DNA from: Gemmatimonadota bacterium
GTDB lineage: Bacteria > Gemmatimonadota > Gemmatimonadetes > Gemmatimonadales > Gemmatimonadaceae
Reading direction: 5' to 3'
DNA length: 64,000 nt
Assembly (NCBI GenBank): GCA_016712265.1
Contig: JADJRJ010000031.1
Span: 682,001 to 746,000 of the forward strand
Numbering within the stretch: position 1 is the first letter of the stretch; each line of letters starts with the position of its first letter. Positions 1-8,995 of this stretch are shown one piece after another. Below the pieces are notes generated by a model that was not told the DNA's origin, did no database searches, and saw only the letters and a program-made list of their open reading frames with translations. The translations under genes were made by a program, and so were the position numbers.

Positions 1-2
1 CG

Positions 3-620
3 CGGGACCACCGGGACGAGGCGGAGTATCGCGAGTCGTTTCGGGTCATGCGGGACGCTTCGCACCGTTTGTCGCGTGTGGTCGAGGACCTGTTCCTCGC
101 CGCGCGGGCCGACGCTGGCCAGGTCACCGTGGCGCCCGTCGAGGTGTACCTGGAGGAAGTGATCCACGATGCGGTCCGCGCCGTCCGCCCGCTGGCGGTC
201 GCGCCGCGCGTGCAGGTAGAGTTCACGGACGCCGTCGGCGCGTCCGTCCTGGGTGATGCCGACCTGCTCGGTCGCATTCTGCTCAATCTGTTGGAGAACG
301 CGCTGCGACATTCGCCAGTTGGTGGCACTATCGAGGTGTCCCTGCGGCGCCACGAGGACCGCTACGTAGTGTCGGTGATCGACGCCGGTCCGGGGATACC
401 CCGCGCGGACTGGGAGCACATCTTCGAACGATTTGTGCGACTGGATCCGGCGCGTTCGCGCGTGGGATCGGCTGCCGGGGTTGGCGCCGGCCTCGGACTC
501 GGCATTGCCCGACGCCTGGCGGTGCTCCACGGCGGACAGTTGGTCGTGGCGGACTCTCGCCCGGGCCGCACGGAGTTCCAGTTGACCCTGCCCGTTGCTC
601 CCATCATCACCCGCGGCTAA
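3..620 (+). CDS. Sensor histidine kinase, C-terminal part (5' truncated)
   Basis: The reading frame is open to the window edge, so the upstream part, including the phospho-accepting histidine, lies outside. What remains is the second helix of the dimerisation domain (ASHRLSRVVEDL..ARADAG) followed by a full HATPase_c domain: N-box LLENALRHSP, G1 box DAGPGIP, F-box IFERFVR and G2 box GAGLGLGIARRLAVLHGG. Such kinases autophosphorylate and pass the phosphate to a response regulator; the partner gene would be expected just upstream, outside the window. The first in-frame ATG at 48 is internal to the domain and is not the true start. The stop is TAA at 618-620. Family assignment is secure; the stimulus is unknown. 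Confidence 0.93.
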   Translation, partial: RDHRDEAEYRESFRVMRDASHRLSRVVEDLFLAARADAGQVTVAPVEVYLEEVIHDAVRAVRPLAVAPRVQVEFTDAVGASVLGDADLLGRILLNLLENALRHSPVGGTIEVSLRRHEDRYVVSVIDAGPGIPRADWEHIFERFVRLDPARSRVGSAAGVGAGLGLGIARRLAVLHGGQLVVADSRPGRTEFQLTLPVAPIITRG

Positions 621-658
621 CAGTAGACTGCAGCGGCAGATGCTTGCTCGCGGGCCGG

Positions 659-2734
659 CTACCGCGCCGAGAAGGTCACGCGCAGGGTGCGCCCTGGCTG
701 CGGCAGGCCGCACTGGTCGTAGACAGCGGTGTTGCCGATGTTGTCCAGCGACAGCAGGGCCTTGAGCACGCGGAAGGGTCCGGTGCGCCCCGTGGAGATG
801 CTGCGTTCCACCGCCAGGTCGCCCGCGGTCTTCGCGGGAAGCGTATCGAGGCGCGACGTGTCACCGTTCAGGCAGTATTGGCGACCGGTGTGCCGAGCGA
901 CGCCAAACAGCGTGAGGTTGGCAGGGAGTGGGACGCCCAGCTCAAGACGTCCACGTTGCTCCGGGTTGTTCTCCGCGCGACGCGACTGGTCGTTTGCGGT
1001 CTGGTCGAAGATCCTGATGCGCTGAAGGGTGGCGTCGCCATGCACGGTGACGGGGCGCCCCGCGTAGGTGCCGAAGGCGAAGCCGCCGAGGAGCTCCACA
1101 CCGGCGCTCGCGATGCGATCGCGATTGATGCGCTGGAACCGCGTGGGGTTGGACAGGGTGATGCGCACCACGGCGTCTTCCATCCGATGTCGGAATGCGA
1201 TCACCTGGATGGTCGATTGCGGCAGGGACGCGATGACGCGGTCCACCGTGAACCCTCCCTCCATGCCGAGCAGCGTCTCGGGACGGAGGTCCGGGTTCGG
1301 GCGGAATCGGTCGAGCGCACCGGAATACAACTCGCGCAGAGCGGGGAAACGCGAGCGCTCGCTGATGCTGGCATGCAAGCGGACTCGGGGTGAAAGGTCA
1401 TGCGCTGCGCCGAGTCGCCAGCCCGGATTGTCGAGGGACTCCTGCCCAGGCGTCCGCCCACCCGTCTCCGGGGTTGTGGATCGGTCGAAGACCACCCCAC
1501 CGGCCAGCCGGGTGCGATCTCCCACCGGGACGTCGAGCTCCATCCCGGCGCTGGACAGCTTCTGTCGATAGTTGGACGCGGCGGATGGCGTCAACGTCTC
1601 GGCGTATCGGATGTCAGCACCGGTCACGCCGGCACGCAACGTTGCCACGCCCAGGGTGTGGGTGAGCAGGGCTCGTGAGGTGACCGTGCGCTCATCGCCG
1701 AGCTCGGATCCGTTCACGGTGGTGAAGTCACGTCCCGCATAGGTCTCGATCCTGACGTCGCCGCGATTGACACCGACGCCAAGGTCAAGCGATCCCACCC
1801 CGAGCCGCGTCGTGAAGGTGCCGGTGCCCGCCGAGAGCATGGCGATGCTCCGCCGGGCGAGTGGGTAACGCCACAGGCGCGGTGCGGAGAGGTGCTCCTC
1901 CGGTGGGACGCCGCGCTCTGCGTCATAGGCGGAGTACATCATGCCGATGGACGCACCCTTGGTGTTGTTCCAGCGTGCCGACAGAAAGGCGTCGAGCTGC
2001 CTGAGGTCAGTGCCCGTGCGAAGGCCGTTTCTCTGGGTGGGGTCAGTCACATCGTTCGGTAACGCGACACCATCGCGCTGTCGATGCGCCATTCCACCGC
2101 GGGTCGATAAGGCCCCACCGCCGAACTCCGCCACGCGGCGGGCATAGCCGAAGGTTCCCACCGTCGATCCAAATTGATCGACGCCGGCCCCGGCCCACAG
2201 CTGGCCCCCAGCCGGCTGGGAGAGCGCGTCGTGCGTGATCTCGATCGATCCTCCCAGGGTGTTCGGCCCGTTCAGCAACGAACCCAGACCCCGGACCACG
2301 ACCAATCGCTCGCTTCCCGTGATGGGGATGAGCGAGGGATCCGCCCGGTGATCCCATCCCAGCGAGAGTGGCACGCCATCAAAGAGGACGGCCGCCTGTC
2401 GGGAGTCGGACCCCCGCACGGAAATCTCCATTTCACCCCGGGAATTCTGGCGCACCAGGACGAACGGCGATTCGCGGAGCGCCTGATCCAATGAAGGGGC
2501 CGGTGAGGAGCGCAGCTCCATCGGCTTGAGGAGCAGCACGCCAGCGCCGCCAACAACAGCTGTCGCCCGCGCGGCGCTCACGACACTCACCGCGCCGAGC
2601 GAATGCACGCTGCTGTCACGGCGAACGGAATCGCGCCGGGTCGCCACGGTATCCCTGCGCGCTTGCGGTGCGGCAGCCGATGAAGCCGCGCACACAGCCA
2701 GCAGTGCGCGACGGGCGATTAATGAACCAGTCAT
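659..2734 (-). CDS. TonB-dependent outer-membrane receptor
   Basis: About 691 residues: signal peptide (MTGSLIARRALLAVCAASSAAA), a short linker, a plug domain (the 'SLDQALRESPFVLVRQNSRGEMEISVRGSDSRQ' region, then the LFDGVPL and NTLGGSIEI motifs) and a long beta-barrel ending in an aromatic/hydrophobic strand (GRTLRVTFSAR). This is the classical receptor architecture for uptake of siderophores, cobalamin or other large ligands; there is no N-terminal SusC-type carboxypeptidase-regulatory domain. The ligand cannot be read from sequence. I chose the ATG at 2734 because it begins the signal peptide; the frame extends upstream to 2932 but that part would read through the palindrome at 2851-2871. 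The gene is divergent from the DUF4153-type gene and shares that operator region. Confidence 0.9.
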   Translation of the reverse strand: MTGSLIARRALLAVCAASSAAAPQARRDTVATRRDSVRRDSSVHSLGAVSVVSAARATAVVGGAGVLLLKPMELRSSPAPSLDQALRESPFVLVRQNSRGEMEISVRGSDSRQAAVLFDGVPLSLGWDHRADPSLIPITGSERLVVVRGLGSLLNGPNTLGGSIEITHDALSQPAGGQLWAGAGVDQFGSTVGTFGYARRVAEFGGGALSTRGGMAHRQRDGVALPNDVTDPTQRNGLRTGTDLRQLDAFLSARWNNTKGASIGMMYSAYDAERGVPPEEHLSAPRLWRYPLARRSIAMLSAGTGTFTTRLGVGSLDLGVGVNRGDVRIETYAGRDFTTVNGSELGDERTVTSRALLTHTLGVATLRAGVTGADIRYAETLTPSAASNYRQKLSSAGMELDVPVGDRTRLAGGVVFDRSTTPETGGRTPGQESLDNPGWRLGAAHDLSPRVRLHASISERSRFPALRELYSGALDRFRPNPDLRPETLLGMEGGFTVDRVIASLPQSTIQVIAFRHRMEDAVVRITLSNPTRFQRINRDRIASAGVELLGGFAFGTYAGRPVTVHGDATLQRIRIFDQTANDQSRRAENNPEQRGRLELGVPLPANLTLFGVARHTGRQYCLNGDTSRLDTLPAKTAGDLAVERSISTGRTGPFRVLKALLSLDNIGNTAVYDQCGLPQPGRTLRVTFSAR

Positions 2735-2913
2735 GAATGGGCGCGGGACGCTACTGAGACGCGCAGATCGTGTCAATCGTTGATCAGTTCGCCGCCGTGC
2801 CATTCGCAATTGCGGGTGCGATCCAGCAAGAAGAGCACTCTTGTGGCTCTGTACTTTACAATGTAAAGTACTCTGCAAGTCGCGCGACGTCCACCATTCA
2901 CCACGCCCCACAC
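2735..2913. promoter_or_regulatory. Divergent promoter region, TonB receptor / DUF4153 gene
   Basis: This is a 179 bp gap between two divergent start codons, locally AT-richer than its surroundings, and it contains the perfect inverted repeat annotated separately. Neither gene has a strong Shine-Dalgarno sequence. Possible -10-like hexamers (TACAAT at 2857-2862 on the plus strand and its near mirror on the minus strand) lie inside the palindrome itself, so a protein bound there could control both directions. The promoter positions are inference. Confidence 0.5.
2851..2871. promoter_or_regulatory. Perfect 10-bp inverted repeat with 1-bp centre (probable operator)
   Basis: Left arm GTACTTTACA (2851-2860), centre A, right arm TGTAAAGTAC (2862-2871): all ten arm positions are complementary. 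It lies 43 bp before the chosen ATG of the DUF4153-type gene and 117 bp from the divergent receptor start. Length, perfect symmetry, AT-rich core and placement are those of a site for a dimeric repressor or activator (winged-helix, GntR, MarR or TetR type). No regulator gene is adjacent, so the cognate factor is unknown. Confidence 0.8.
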
Positions 2914-4503
2914 ATGCCGAGCCCGCTTCCAAATACCAGCGTCACCGGCGCCGAGTCGGCCGTGCACGCGAGGCGGGTGCTTGTCTGCGCGTCGGTCCTT
3001 GGGCTGAGTGCGGACCTCCTCCTTCGGGACGAGCCATGGGGGATCGGACTTGGCGCCTGGATGGCAACGCTCGCGGCCGGGGTCATCGGGCTCGCCCGGT
3101 TACGGCCCGAACGGCTCAGTCGCGAAAGCCGTCTTTGGCTCGGTCTCGCGGTACTGTGCGCGTTCCTCCTGGCGTGGCGAGATGCACCGATGCTGCACGT
3201 CTTCAACGTGCTCGGCGGCCTGGCGGCCCTGACGTTGTTCGTGCTCAGCCATGCGGCGATCCCAGTGTCCGGTCTTGGGGTCGCGCGCGTTCGGGATCTC
3301 GTCCAATCGGCGGTGGGGACGGTGCGCGGAGTGGCAGGTGGTGCCATTCCGCTCGTGTTGCGCGAGGCCGCACTGCAGGAGACGCGTCGTTGGGGCAATG
3401 TGCGCGCGTGCCGGCTGGGTCGAGCCGCCGTGATCGCCGGCCCGGTGCTCCTGCTGTTTGCCACACTGCTCACGCGCGCGGATCCTGTGTTTGCGTCGTA
3501 TCTGCGGCTTCCGGACTGGCGATTGGATGAGGTGCTCTCGCACCTGATCATCAGCGGGTTCTTTGCGTGGATCGCCGCTGGATGGATGCGTCGGGCTCTC
3601 CTCGAACGCGCCCACCGGAATGCCGAACCGGAATGGCCGCTTCCCCTCGCACTCGGCGTCACCGATCTGGTGATGCTGCTTGGGGGGCTTTGCCTCATCT
3701 TCGCGGCGTTTGTGGCCGTCCAGGTGGGGTGGCTGTTTGGCGGGGAGGGACTGGTGCTTCGGACGACCGGCCTCACGTATGCAGCGTACGCGCGTCGCGG
3801 GTTTGCCGAGCTGACGATGGTATCCGTCCTCCTCCTGCCGCTGCTCCTCGTGGTGGGAGCGTTGGTGCCCAATGCGGACACGCGTGGCCGGCAGCTGTAC
3901 CGCGGGCTGTCCGCCATCCTGTTGGTCCTGCTCGGCGTCATCATCATCTCCGCGTTTGCGCGGATGCAGCTCTACGTGCGCTTCTATGGCATCTCGCTGG
4001 ATCGCCTGTACGCGACGGCGTTCATGGCATGGTTCGCCGTTGTCTCCACATGGCTCGGTGTCACCGTGTTGCGCGAGCGGCCGCGGGGATTCGCGACGGG
4101 CGCGGTCGCGAGCGGATTTGCCATCCTGCTCGGCCTGAACGCCATGGGCCCGGACGCCTGGGTGACGCGCCAACACCTCAACCGGGCGGCGGACGCCAGC
4201 TCCCCCGCGATGGGCCTGGACTGGCCCTATGTAGCGTCGTTAGGTGGTGACGCCGTCCCCACGGTCGTCGGCGCCATGCTTCGGCCCCAGGCGGCCGGTG
4301 CCGTCGCGGACGGAGAGACGCGGTGCCGAGCCGCGGCCGCGTTGCTCGAGCGCTGGACCGGGACGTCCACGGAACGTTTCACCCGGCGATGGACGCAGTG
4401 GAACCTCGGCCGACGCCACGCGATGGACGCGGTCCGTGCCCGCGAAGCCGAACTGCGAGCGCTGGCCTGTCCCGCGGCGCTGCCGGGCCACCTGCGCCCC
4501 TGA
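2914..4503 (+). CDS. DUF4153/DUF4173-type polytopic membrane protein
   Basis: About 529 residues with roughly ten to twelve hydrophobic segments. The stretch around 'MQLYVRFYGISLDRLYATAFMAWF' matches the conserved core of the DUF4153/DUF4173 family, whose biochemical role is not established. The soluble C-terminal 90 residues follow the last membrane segment and contain several Trp and Arg residues. The start at 2914 (MPSPLPNTS) is preferred because the longer frame from 2770 would place the palindromic operator inside the coding region. It is divergent from the TonB receptor and followed 80 bp later by the GT39-like gene on the same strand. Confidence 0.8.
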   Translation: MPSPLPNTSVTGAESAVHARRVLVCASVLGLSADLLLRDEPWGIGLGAWMATLAAGVIGLARLRPERLSRESRLWLGLAVLCAFLLAWRDAPMLHVFNVLGGLAALTLFVLSHAAIPVSGLGVARVRDLVQSAVGTVRGVAGGAIPLVLREAALQETRRWGNVRACRLGRAAVIAGPVLLLFATLLTRADPVFASYLRLPDWRLDEVLSHLIISGFFAWIAAGWMRRALLERAHRNAEPEWPLPLALGVTDLVMLLGGLCLIFAAFVAVQVGWLFGGEGLVLRTTGLTYAAYARRGFAELTMVSVLLLPLLLVVGALVPNADTRGRQLYRGLSAILLVLLGVIIISAFARMQLYVRFYGISLDRLYATAFMAWFAVVSTWLGVTVLRERPRGFATGAVASGFAILLGLNAMGPDAWVTRQHLNRAADASSPAMGLDWPYVASLGGDAVPTVVGAMLRPQAAGAVADGETRCRAAAALLERWTGTSTERFTRRWTQWNLGRRHAMDAVRAREAELRALACPAALPGHLRP

Positions 4504-4583
4504 CACTGGTCGTGCCCAAGTGCGGCCGTGCCATCATGGCCGCGCCGCTGCCGTTGTGCCGAGGATCTCCGTACGTTCCCGCC

Positions 4584-6167
4584 ATGTCCAAACGACCGCG
4601 CGCACCGCGGACACCGCCGCCGGCACCACTGGCGCAGGCGAGGGCACCGTGGGTCAATCACCTGTGGTGCGCCGCCGCGATCATCCTCGCCGTCGGGTTC
4701 GCCTGGATCACCCGGGACCAGGTCAATCCTGACGGGGTGGCGTACCTCGACCTCGCGCGGGCCGTCCGGTCGGGAGATTTCGCGTCGTTTGTTCAGGGGT
4801 ACTGGTCTCCGTTGTATCCCTTGCTGCTCGCCGTGGTTGGGCCCAGCGTCGCGACCGCTCACCTGCTCAACGCGGCGGTGGTGAGTGCCGGAGCCCTCGT
4901 GTTGCACCGCGCGATGGCCAAGGCTGGCGTCGTCGCCACGGCCGCCGCATGGTCGGCCTACCTCATCGCGTCGCTGGTCCTTGTGCGGATCAGTGCGGTC
5001 ACGCCGGACCTGCTGCTGCTGGTGTGCATGGTGGGGTGGTGGGTGGCGTTGTGGCGTGCAACAGAGCCCCGCGTTGGCTTGGCGGGGCTGTGGGCTGGGG
5101 CGGGCTTCCTGGCAAAGACTTCCATGTGGCCATGGCTGATTGTTGGCACAGCAGTCCTCGCCTGGCGGGACCCTGCGTGGCGCGATGCGCGCCGGTTGGG
5201 TCTGTACCTGGGGCCGATGGTGCTGCTCGCCTCGCTCTGGGTAGAGCCGCTGAGCGTGTCGGCGGGACATCCGACGCTTGGCGTGACCGGTTCGCTCAAT
5301 GCCTGCTGGTTCCTGCGCGAGTGCGACGGCCAGACCCCCGATCGTCACATGGGGGCGCACGCGGCCTACGACACGGTGCCGGTCTCGGAGCTTGGCACGG
5401 TGGCGGTCGCGCGCTTCGGGCCGTCGCCGTGGACCTACGCGCCATGGTCTGATCCCGAGGCGTGGGCGCAGGGGGTCCAATCGCAGTCGTCCACGCCGCT
5501 CACTGTCGCTCGGTACGCGACGATTGTCCTGACGAATGCGTGGCTTGCCGTGCGCTGGACCCTCGGCTACATGCTCGTCGGACCCCTGCTGGCGCTCCTC
5601 CTCGCGGCGCGGGGGCTGAGCGGTGAGGCGCGGGTCGCGCGCGATCCCGCGGTGACGCTGGGCCTGCTCGCGGCCGCAGGTATTGCGCAGTTTGTCGCCG
5701 TGCAAGCCGTGACGCGCACCTTGGCCCCGTTCGCGTTCCTCCTCGTCGCGGCGGCGTTGCCCCGAGGCCCGTCGTCCGTTCCCACGGGACATCGCCGCCT
5801 GCTTGCGGCCCTGCCGTTGGTGGTCGCTCTACTCGCGATCGCGCGGGTCGCGCAGTTCGAGATCGCATTCAGCAAGGTCGAAGGTCCACGCCTGACCGAG
5901 GTCCGGGGATTCCTCGATCGCATCGGCCCGGCGTTCAGCCGGCGCACGTTCCTGGTCGTGGGGCCGGCCATCACCTTGATGCCGAGTGCGGAGCAACTGG
6001 GAGCGCGCGTGGTCGGCCAGGTGTTGCCGCGCTCGGTCGCGTCGTTGAATGCCTTGCCCCCGGACCAGCGCCAGGCCGCGTTGGTGGCCGCCGGGGCGGG
6101 ACAGGCCGATGTGGCGATCGAGCTGGACGACCGTGGAAGGACGCGCCTCACGGTACTTTCGCGTTAG
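4584..6167 (+). CDS. GT39/ArnT-like membrane glycosyltransferase
   Basis: About 527 residues. An N-terminal membrane segment (WCAAAIILAVGFAWI) precedes the characteristic 'DGVAYLDLARAV...FVQGYWSPLYPLLLAVVG' stretch of PMT/ArnT/DUF2029-type glycosyltransferases, where an acidic residue in the first extracytoplasmic loop is catalytic, and many further membrane helices follow. Family members transfer sugars from polyprenyl-phosphate donors to lipids or proteins; the substrates here are unknown. The start at 4584 (MSKRPRAPR) is placed after the upstream stop at 4503; the longer frame from 4323 overlaps the preceding gene and looks non-coding. The stop TAG sits in a CGTTAGG context and a hairpin follows. 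Confidence 0.78.
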   Translation: MSKRPRAPRTPPPAPLAQARAPWVNHLWCAAAIILAVGFAWITRDQVNPDGVAYLDLARAVRSGDFASFVQGYWSPLYPLLLAVVGPSVATAHLLNAAVVSAGALVLHRAMAKAGVVATAAAWSAYLIASLVLVRISAVTPDLLLLVCMVGWWVALWRATEPRVGLAGLWAGAGFLAKTSMWPWLIVGTAVLAWRDPAWRDARRLGLYLGPMVLLASLWVEPLSVSAGHPTLGVTGSLNACWFLRECDGQTPDRHMGAHAAYDTVPVSELGTVAVARFGPSPWTYAPWSDPEAWAQGVQSQSSTPLTVARYATIVLTNAWLAVRWTLGYMLVGPLLALLLAARGLSGEARVARDPAVTLGLLAAAGIAQFVAVQAVTRTLAPFAFLLVAAALPRGPSSVPTGHRRLLAALPLVVALLAIARVAQFEIAFSKVEGPRLTEVRGFLDRIGPAFSRRTFLVVGPAITLMPSAEQLGARVVGQVLPRSVASLNALPPDQRQAALVAAGAGQADVAIELDDRGRTRLTVLSR

Positions 6168-6189
6168 GGCCGGCGGATCCTGATATGCA

Positions 6190-6216
6190 AGCGGGCCGCC
6201 CTTTCGGACGGCCCGC
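6190..6216. terminator. Hairpin between convergent genes
   Basis: Arms AGCGGGCCG and CGGCCCGCT, with additional CC/GG pairing and a short CTTTC-containing loop. It lies in the 72 bp gap between the glycosyltransferase (plus) and the LVIVD lipoprotein (minus). No strong T-run follows on either strand, so terminator function is likely but not certain. Confidence 0.6.
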
Positions 6217-6239
6217 TCGCACGACACACCCAGCGTGAA

Positions 6240-8219
6240 TCAGGACACGACGCTCGACAAGTCCTTCACGGCCTTGATCAGCATCTGCACGCGGTTCGGG
6301 TCACATGACCCGCGGGCATCACCCTCCAGCGCCGTCGCCAGCGTCGACAGGGCCGTCGTGCGCGCACCACCGTTCGCCCGCTCCGCGGTCGACAGCGACC
6401 CACGCACCGTCGCGATCCGCGACGCGCTCAGGCACTTGTTGCGCTCCAGCTGGTCCACGAACGCCTTGGCCAGCGAGAACGAAGGCGGCCACTCGATCTT
6501 CGGCTGCCCCTGGGCGTTGAGGTGCGTCCAACGCACGGTCTTGGCGGCGTCGATCTCGTTCTGTGACACAAACTGGCTCGGCACCAGGTCCGCGATGTCC
6601 ATTCCGCGCGAAATCTCGGAAGAGACAATCGAGCCGTTGTACCAGTACACCGACCACGAGCCGCCGCTCCCCATACGGGTCGAGTCAACGGGGCCGCGAT
6701 CAAAGAACGCGATCTCGTAGGGCTTGGCCGGGTTGGTCCAGTCAAACACGGAGATGCCACCCTGATACCACGACTGCACCATGACGTCGCGCCCCGGGAT
6801 GGGGATGAGGGATCCGTTGTGGGCGACGCAGTTCTCCTGAGCCGTTTGCACGGTCGGGATCTTGTAGTAGCTCTGGAACTTCATCTTCCGGTTCTCGATC
6901 GTGAAGATGGCGTTCGAGCCCCACTCCATCTTGTCGGTCGCGCGGCACTTCGGGGCGCCACCACCACCCCACTCGTCGGAGAAGAGGATCTTCGTACCGT
7001 CGTTGTTGAACGTGGCCGAGTGCCAGTAGGCAAAGTTGGAGTCCGCCACGGCATCCAGACGCATCGGGTTGACCGGGTCGGAGATGTCGAGCAGGATCCC
7101 GTGACCTTCGCAGGCGCCACCGGCAAGGCCCAACGACGGATACACGGTGATGTCGTGGCACTGACGGCCCGCGGCAATCGGGGCCCCCGCGCGTTGCGGG
7201 GCAAAGAACCGATCCACGTACGACTGCAGGGTGGTCCGGAGCGTGGCCGAGTCGGCTGCCGTGGGAGCGCCCGTGCCCCCGCGCGCCTTGACCGTGGAGT
7301 CGAGGAACATGCGGAGCATCTGGCCCGCGACCACCATGTCCGTGCCCTGCGAAGGGTTCTTCGCGATAAAGCCGCCCGCAGCGCGGGCGCGATCGGCCGA
7401 CGCCTTCGCGGCGGCGATGTCGTCCGGGGCTGCGCCATGGCTCGGCGTGGCGGTGAGGCCGGTGAAGATGTTGGCGCGACTCACGACGGCGGAGGCCGCC
7501 GGGTTGTTCAACGGCACCCGGATGATCTCGATGCGGAAGAGCGACGAGTTCGGGTCCGTGTTCGGGTTCGATGAGACGCACCCGGGCAGTTCGTTGGGTG
7601 AGCGGACGCCGGCCGAGCCCGAGACGTAGATGTAGATGTTGTTCGGGTCGCGCGGGCTCTCGACCACCGTGTGGGTGTGCGAGCCGCGGCAGGTCTGCAC
7701 GTTGGCCACGACCTTGGGATTCTTGATGTCCGTGATGTCAAAGACGCGGACGCCGCGGAAACGGATGGCGCTGACCGTGTCGGGCACACCGCCGGGCAAG
7801 CAGTCGACGCGTCCGTTATTGGCCTCGGCGGACATGAACATCAGGTTCTTGTAGACCGAGACGTCGTTCTGCGAAGCCGGGCAGCTGAACGCGGTGACGA
7901 GCTTCGGCTGCGCGGGGTTGGACACGTCCCAGATCACCGGGCCGTTGTAGTTCCCCTGGATGACGTAGTTGCCGGTGAAGGCCAGGTCCGAGTTGGTGAT
8001 TCCGGCAAAGCCCGGCGGCGAGACCGCCTTGGAAACGATCTTGAGGTTCGAGACGGCCTCGCCCGCGTCGTGCAGTCCGGCTTTCAGGCCCACGCGTGCA
8101 TCGTTGCGTGGGTCGATGACCGGTGTCGGGGTGGGAGCGGGGGTGTTGCGCGCACACGCCGCGATCAGCACGACGGTCGCGGCGCGTGTGGCGCGGTGCA
8201 GCAAACGATTGGCGTTCAT
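6240..8219 (-). CDS. LVIVD-repeat lipoprotein
   Basis: 659 residues. The N-terminus has a lipobox (VVLIAAC, Cys22), so the protein is predicted to be membrane-anchored outside the cytoplasm. The body holds several LVIVD-type propeller repeats, for example 'NYVIQGNYNGPVIWDVSNPAQPKLVTAF', 'VRVFDITDIKNPKVVANVQT', 'HGILLDISDPVNPMRLDAV' and 'GISVFDWTNPAKPYEIAFF'. Such repeats form beta-propellers of unknown ligand. A GGAGG lies 9 bp before the ATG. It is 18 bp downstream of the DUF305 lipoprotein on the same strand, so the two probably form an operon. Confidence 0.85.
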   Translation of the reverse strand: MNANRLLHRATRAATVVLIAACARNTPAPTPTPVIDPRNDARVGLKAGLHDAGEAVSNLKIVSKAVSPPGFAGITNSDLAFTGNYVIQGNYNGPVIWDVSNPAQPKLVTAFSCPASQNDVSVYKNLMFMSAEANNGRVDCLPGGVPDTVSAIRFRGVRVFDITDIKNPKVVANVQTCRGSHTHTVVESPRDPNNIYIYVSGSAGVRSPNELPGCVSSNPNTDPNSSLFRIEIIRVPLNNPAASAVVSRANIFTGLTATPSHGAAPDDIAAAKASADRARAAGGFIAKNPSQGTDMVVAGQMLRMFLDSTVKARGGTGAPTAADSATLRTTLQSYVDRFFAPQRAGAPIAAGRQCHDITVYPSLGLAGGACEGHGILLDISDPVNPMRLDAVADSNFAYWHSATFNNDGTKILFSDEWGGGGAPKCRATDKMEWGSNAIFTIENRKMKFQSYYKIPTVQTAQENCVAHNGSLIPIPGRDVMVQSWYQGGISVFDWTNPAKPYEIAFFDRGPVDSTRMGSGGSWSVYWYNGSIVSSEISRGMDIADLVPSQFVSQNEIDAAKTVRWTHLNAQGQPKIEWPPSFSLAKAFVDQLERNKCLSASRIATVRGSLSTAERANGGARTTALSTLATALEGDARGSCDPNRVQMLIKAVKDLSSVVS

Positions 8220-8237
8220 CCCAGGGGCCTCCGGGGG

Positions 8238-8876
8238 TTAGGGAAGTTCAAGCAACATCTGCAACATGCGATTGATCTCGGTCGTCTGGTCCGTCTCGGC
8301 GTCCGAGGCAAACTTGAAAATGGTTTCGTCCTGGCCAGCGCCGTGTGCGGCAAAGAGCGTCTTCACCATGTCGACGGCACCACGGTGATGCTGGATCATG
8401 AAGGTCAGGAACAGGCGGTCGAACTCGCCGCCGCGTGCCGCGTCGAGTTGTGCGAGCTGCTCCGCGGTCAACATCCCCGGCATCATCGCCATGCTGTGGC
8501 CGGCGTGGCCCATCGCGGCATGGTTGGCGGTCCCGAGGGTGTCCGCCGCCGGGACCGGTTGGTTGCGGTCCGCGAGCCAGGTGCCCATGAGGGCGATCTC
8601 GTCACGCTGGGCGTTGATGATCCGTTCGGTCAGTCGAATGATCGCCGGGCTCGCGCCACGCGTCGGCGCCCACTTGGAAATCTGGATCGCCTGCGCGTGG
8701 TGATGGATCATCCCCGACATGAACTCGATGTCGGCGACGGTATACGGGTAGCGGAGGGAGTCGGCACGCGCACGTGCGATGGCTGCCTCCGGACCCATCA
8801 GGGACGGAGGTCGGCGGGCGCCCGTGCAGCCGGCAGCCGCGGCCAGAGTGAGGAGTGACAAGGTCCTGAGTCGCAT
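8238..8876 (-). CDS. DUF305-family lipoprotein
   Basis: 212 residues. Signal peptide with lipobox (LLTLAAAAGC), then two DUF305 four-helix modules marked by the His-rich pairs 'FMSGMIHHHAQAIQISKWAP' and 'FMIQHHRGAVDMVKTLFAAHG'. DUF305 proteins are exported helical proteins, often found near copper and other metal-handling genes; the His/Met content (including MGHAGHSMAMMPGM) fits metal binding but does not prove it. First gene of a probable two-gene unit with the LVIVD lipoprotein, and next to ferritin on the same strand. Confidence 0.9.
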   Translation of the reverse strand: MRLRTLSLLTLAAAAGCTGARRPPSLMGPEAAIARARADSLRYPYTVADIEFMSGMIHHHAQAIQISKWAPTRGASPAIIRLTERIINAQRDEIALMGTWLADRNQPVPAADTLGTANHAAMGHAGHSMAMMPGMLTAEQLAQLDAARGGEFDRLFLTFMIQHHRGAVDMVKTLFAAHGAGQDETIFKFASDAETDQTTEINRMLQMLLELP

Positions 8877-8995
8877 GGATCGGGGGTTGGACAGGAGAAA
8901 GATCAGGGAGGTTGTGGTCGGATGCCATCGGGCGAGGGCAGGGCGACCGCCATGCGGGGTGGGCGGTCCACCCTCTGCCCCCTGCCGTTCGATGC

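Noticed and set aside
2770..2913. N-terminal extension of the DUF4153-type protein from the earlier ATG at 2770
   Set aside because: It would translate through the palindromic operator and has no conserved hydrophobic or domain character.
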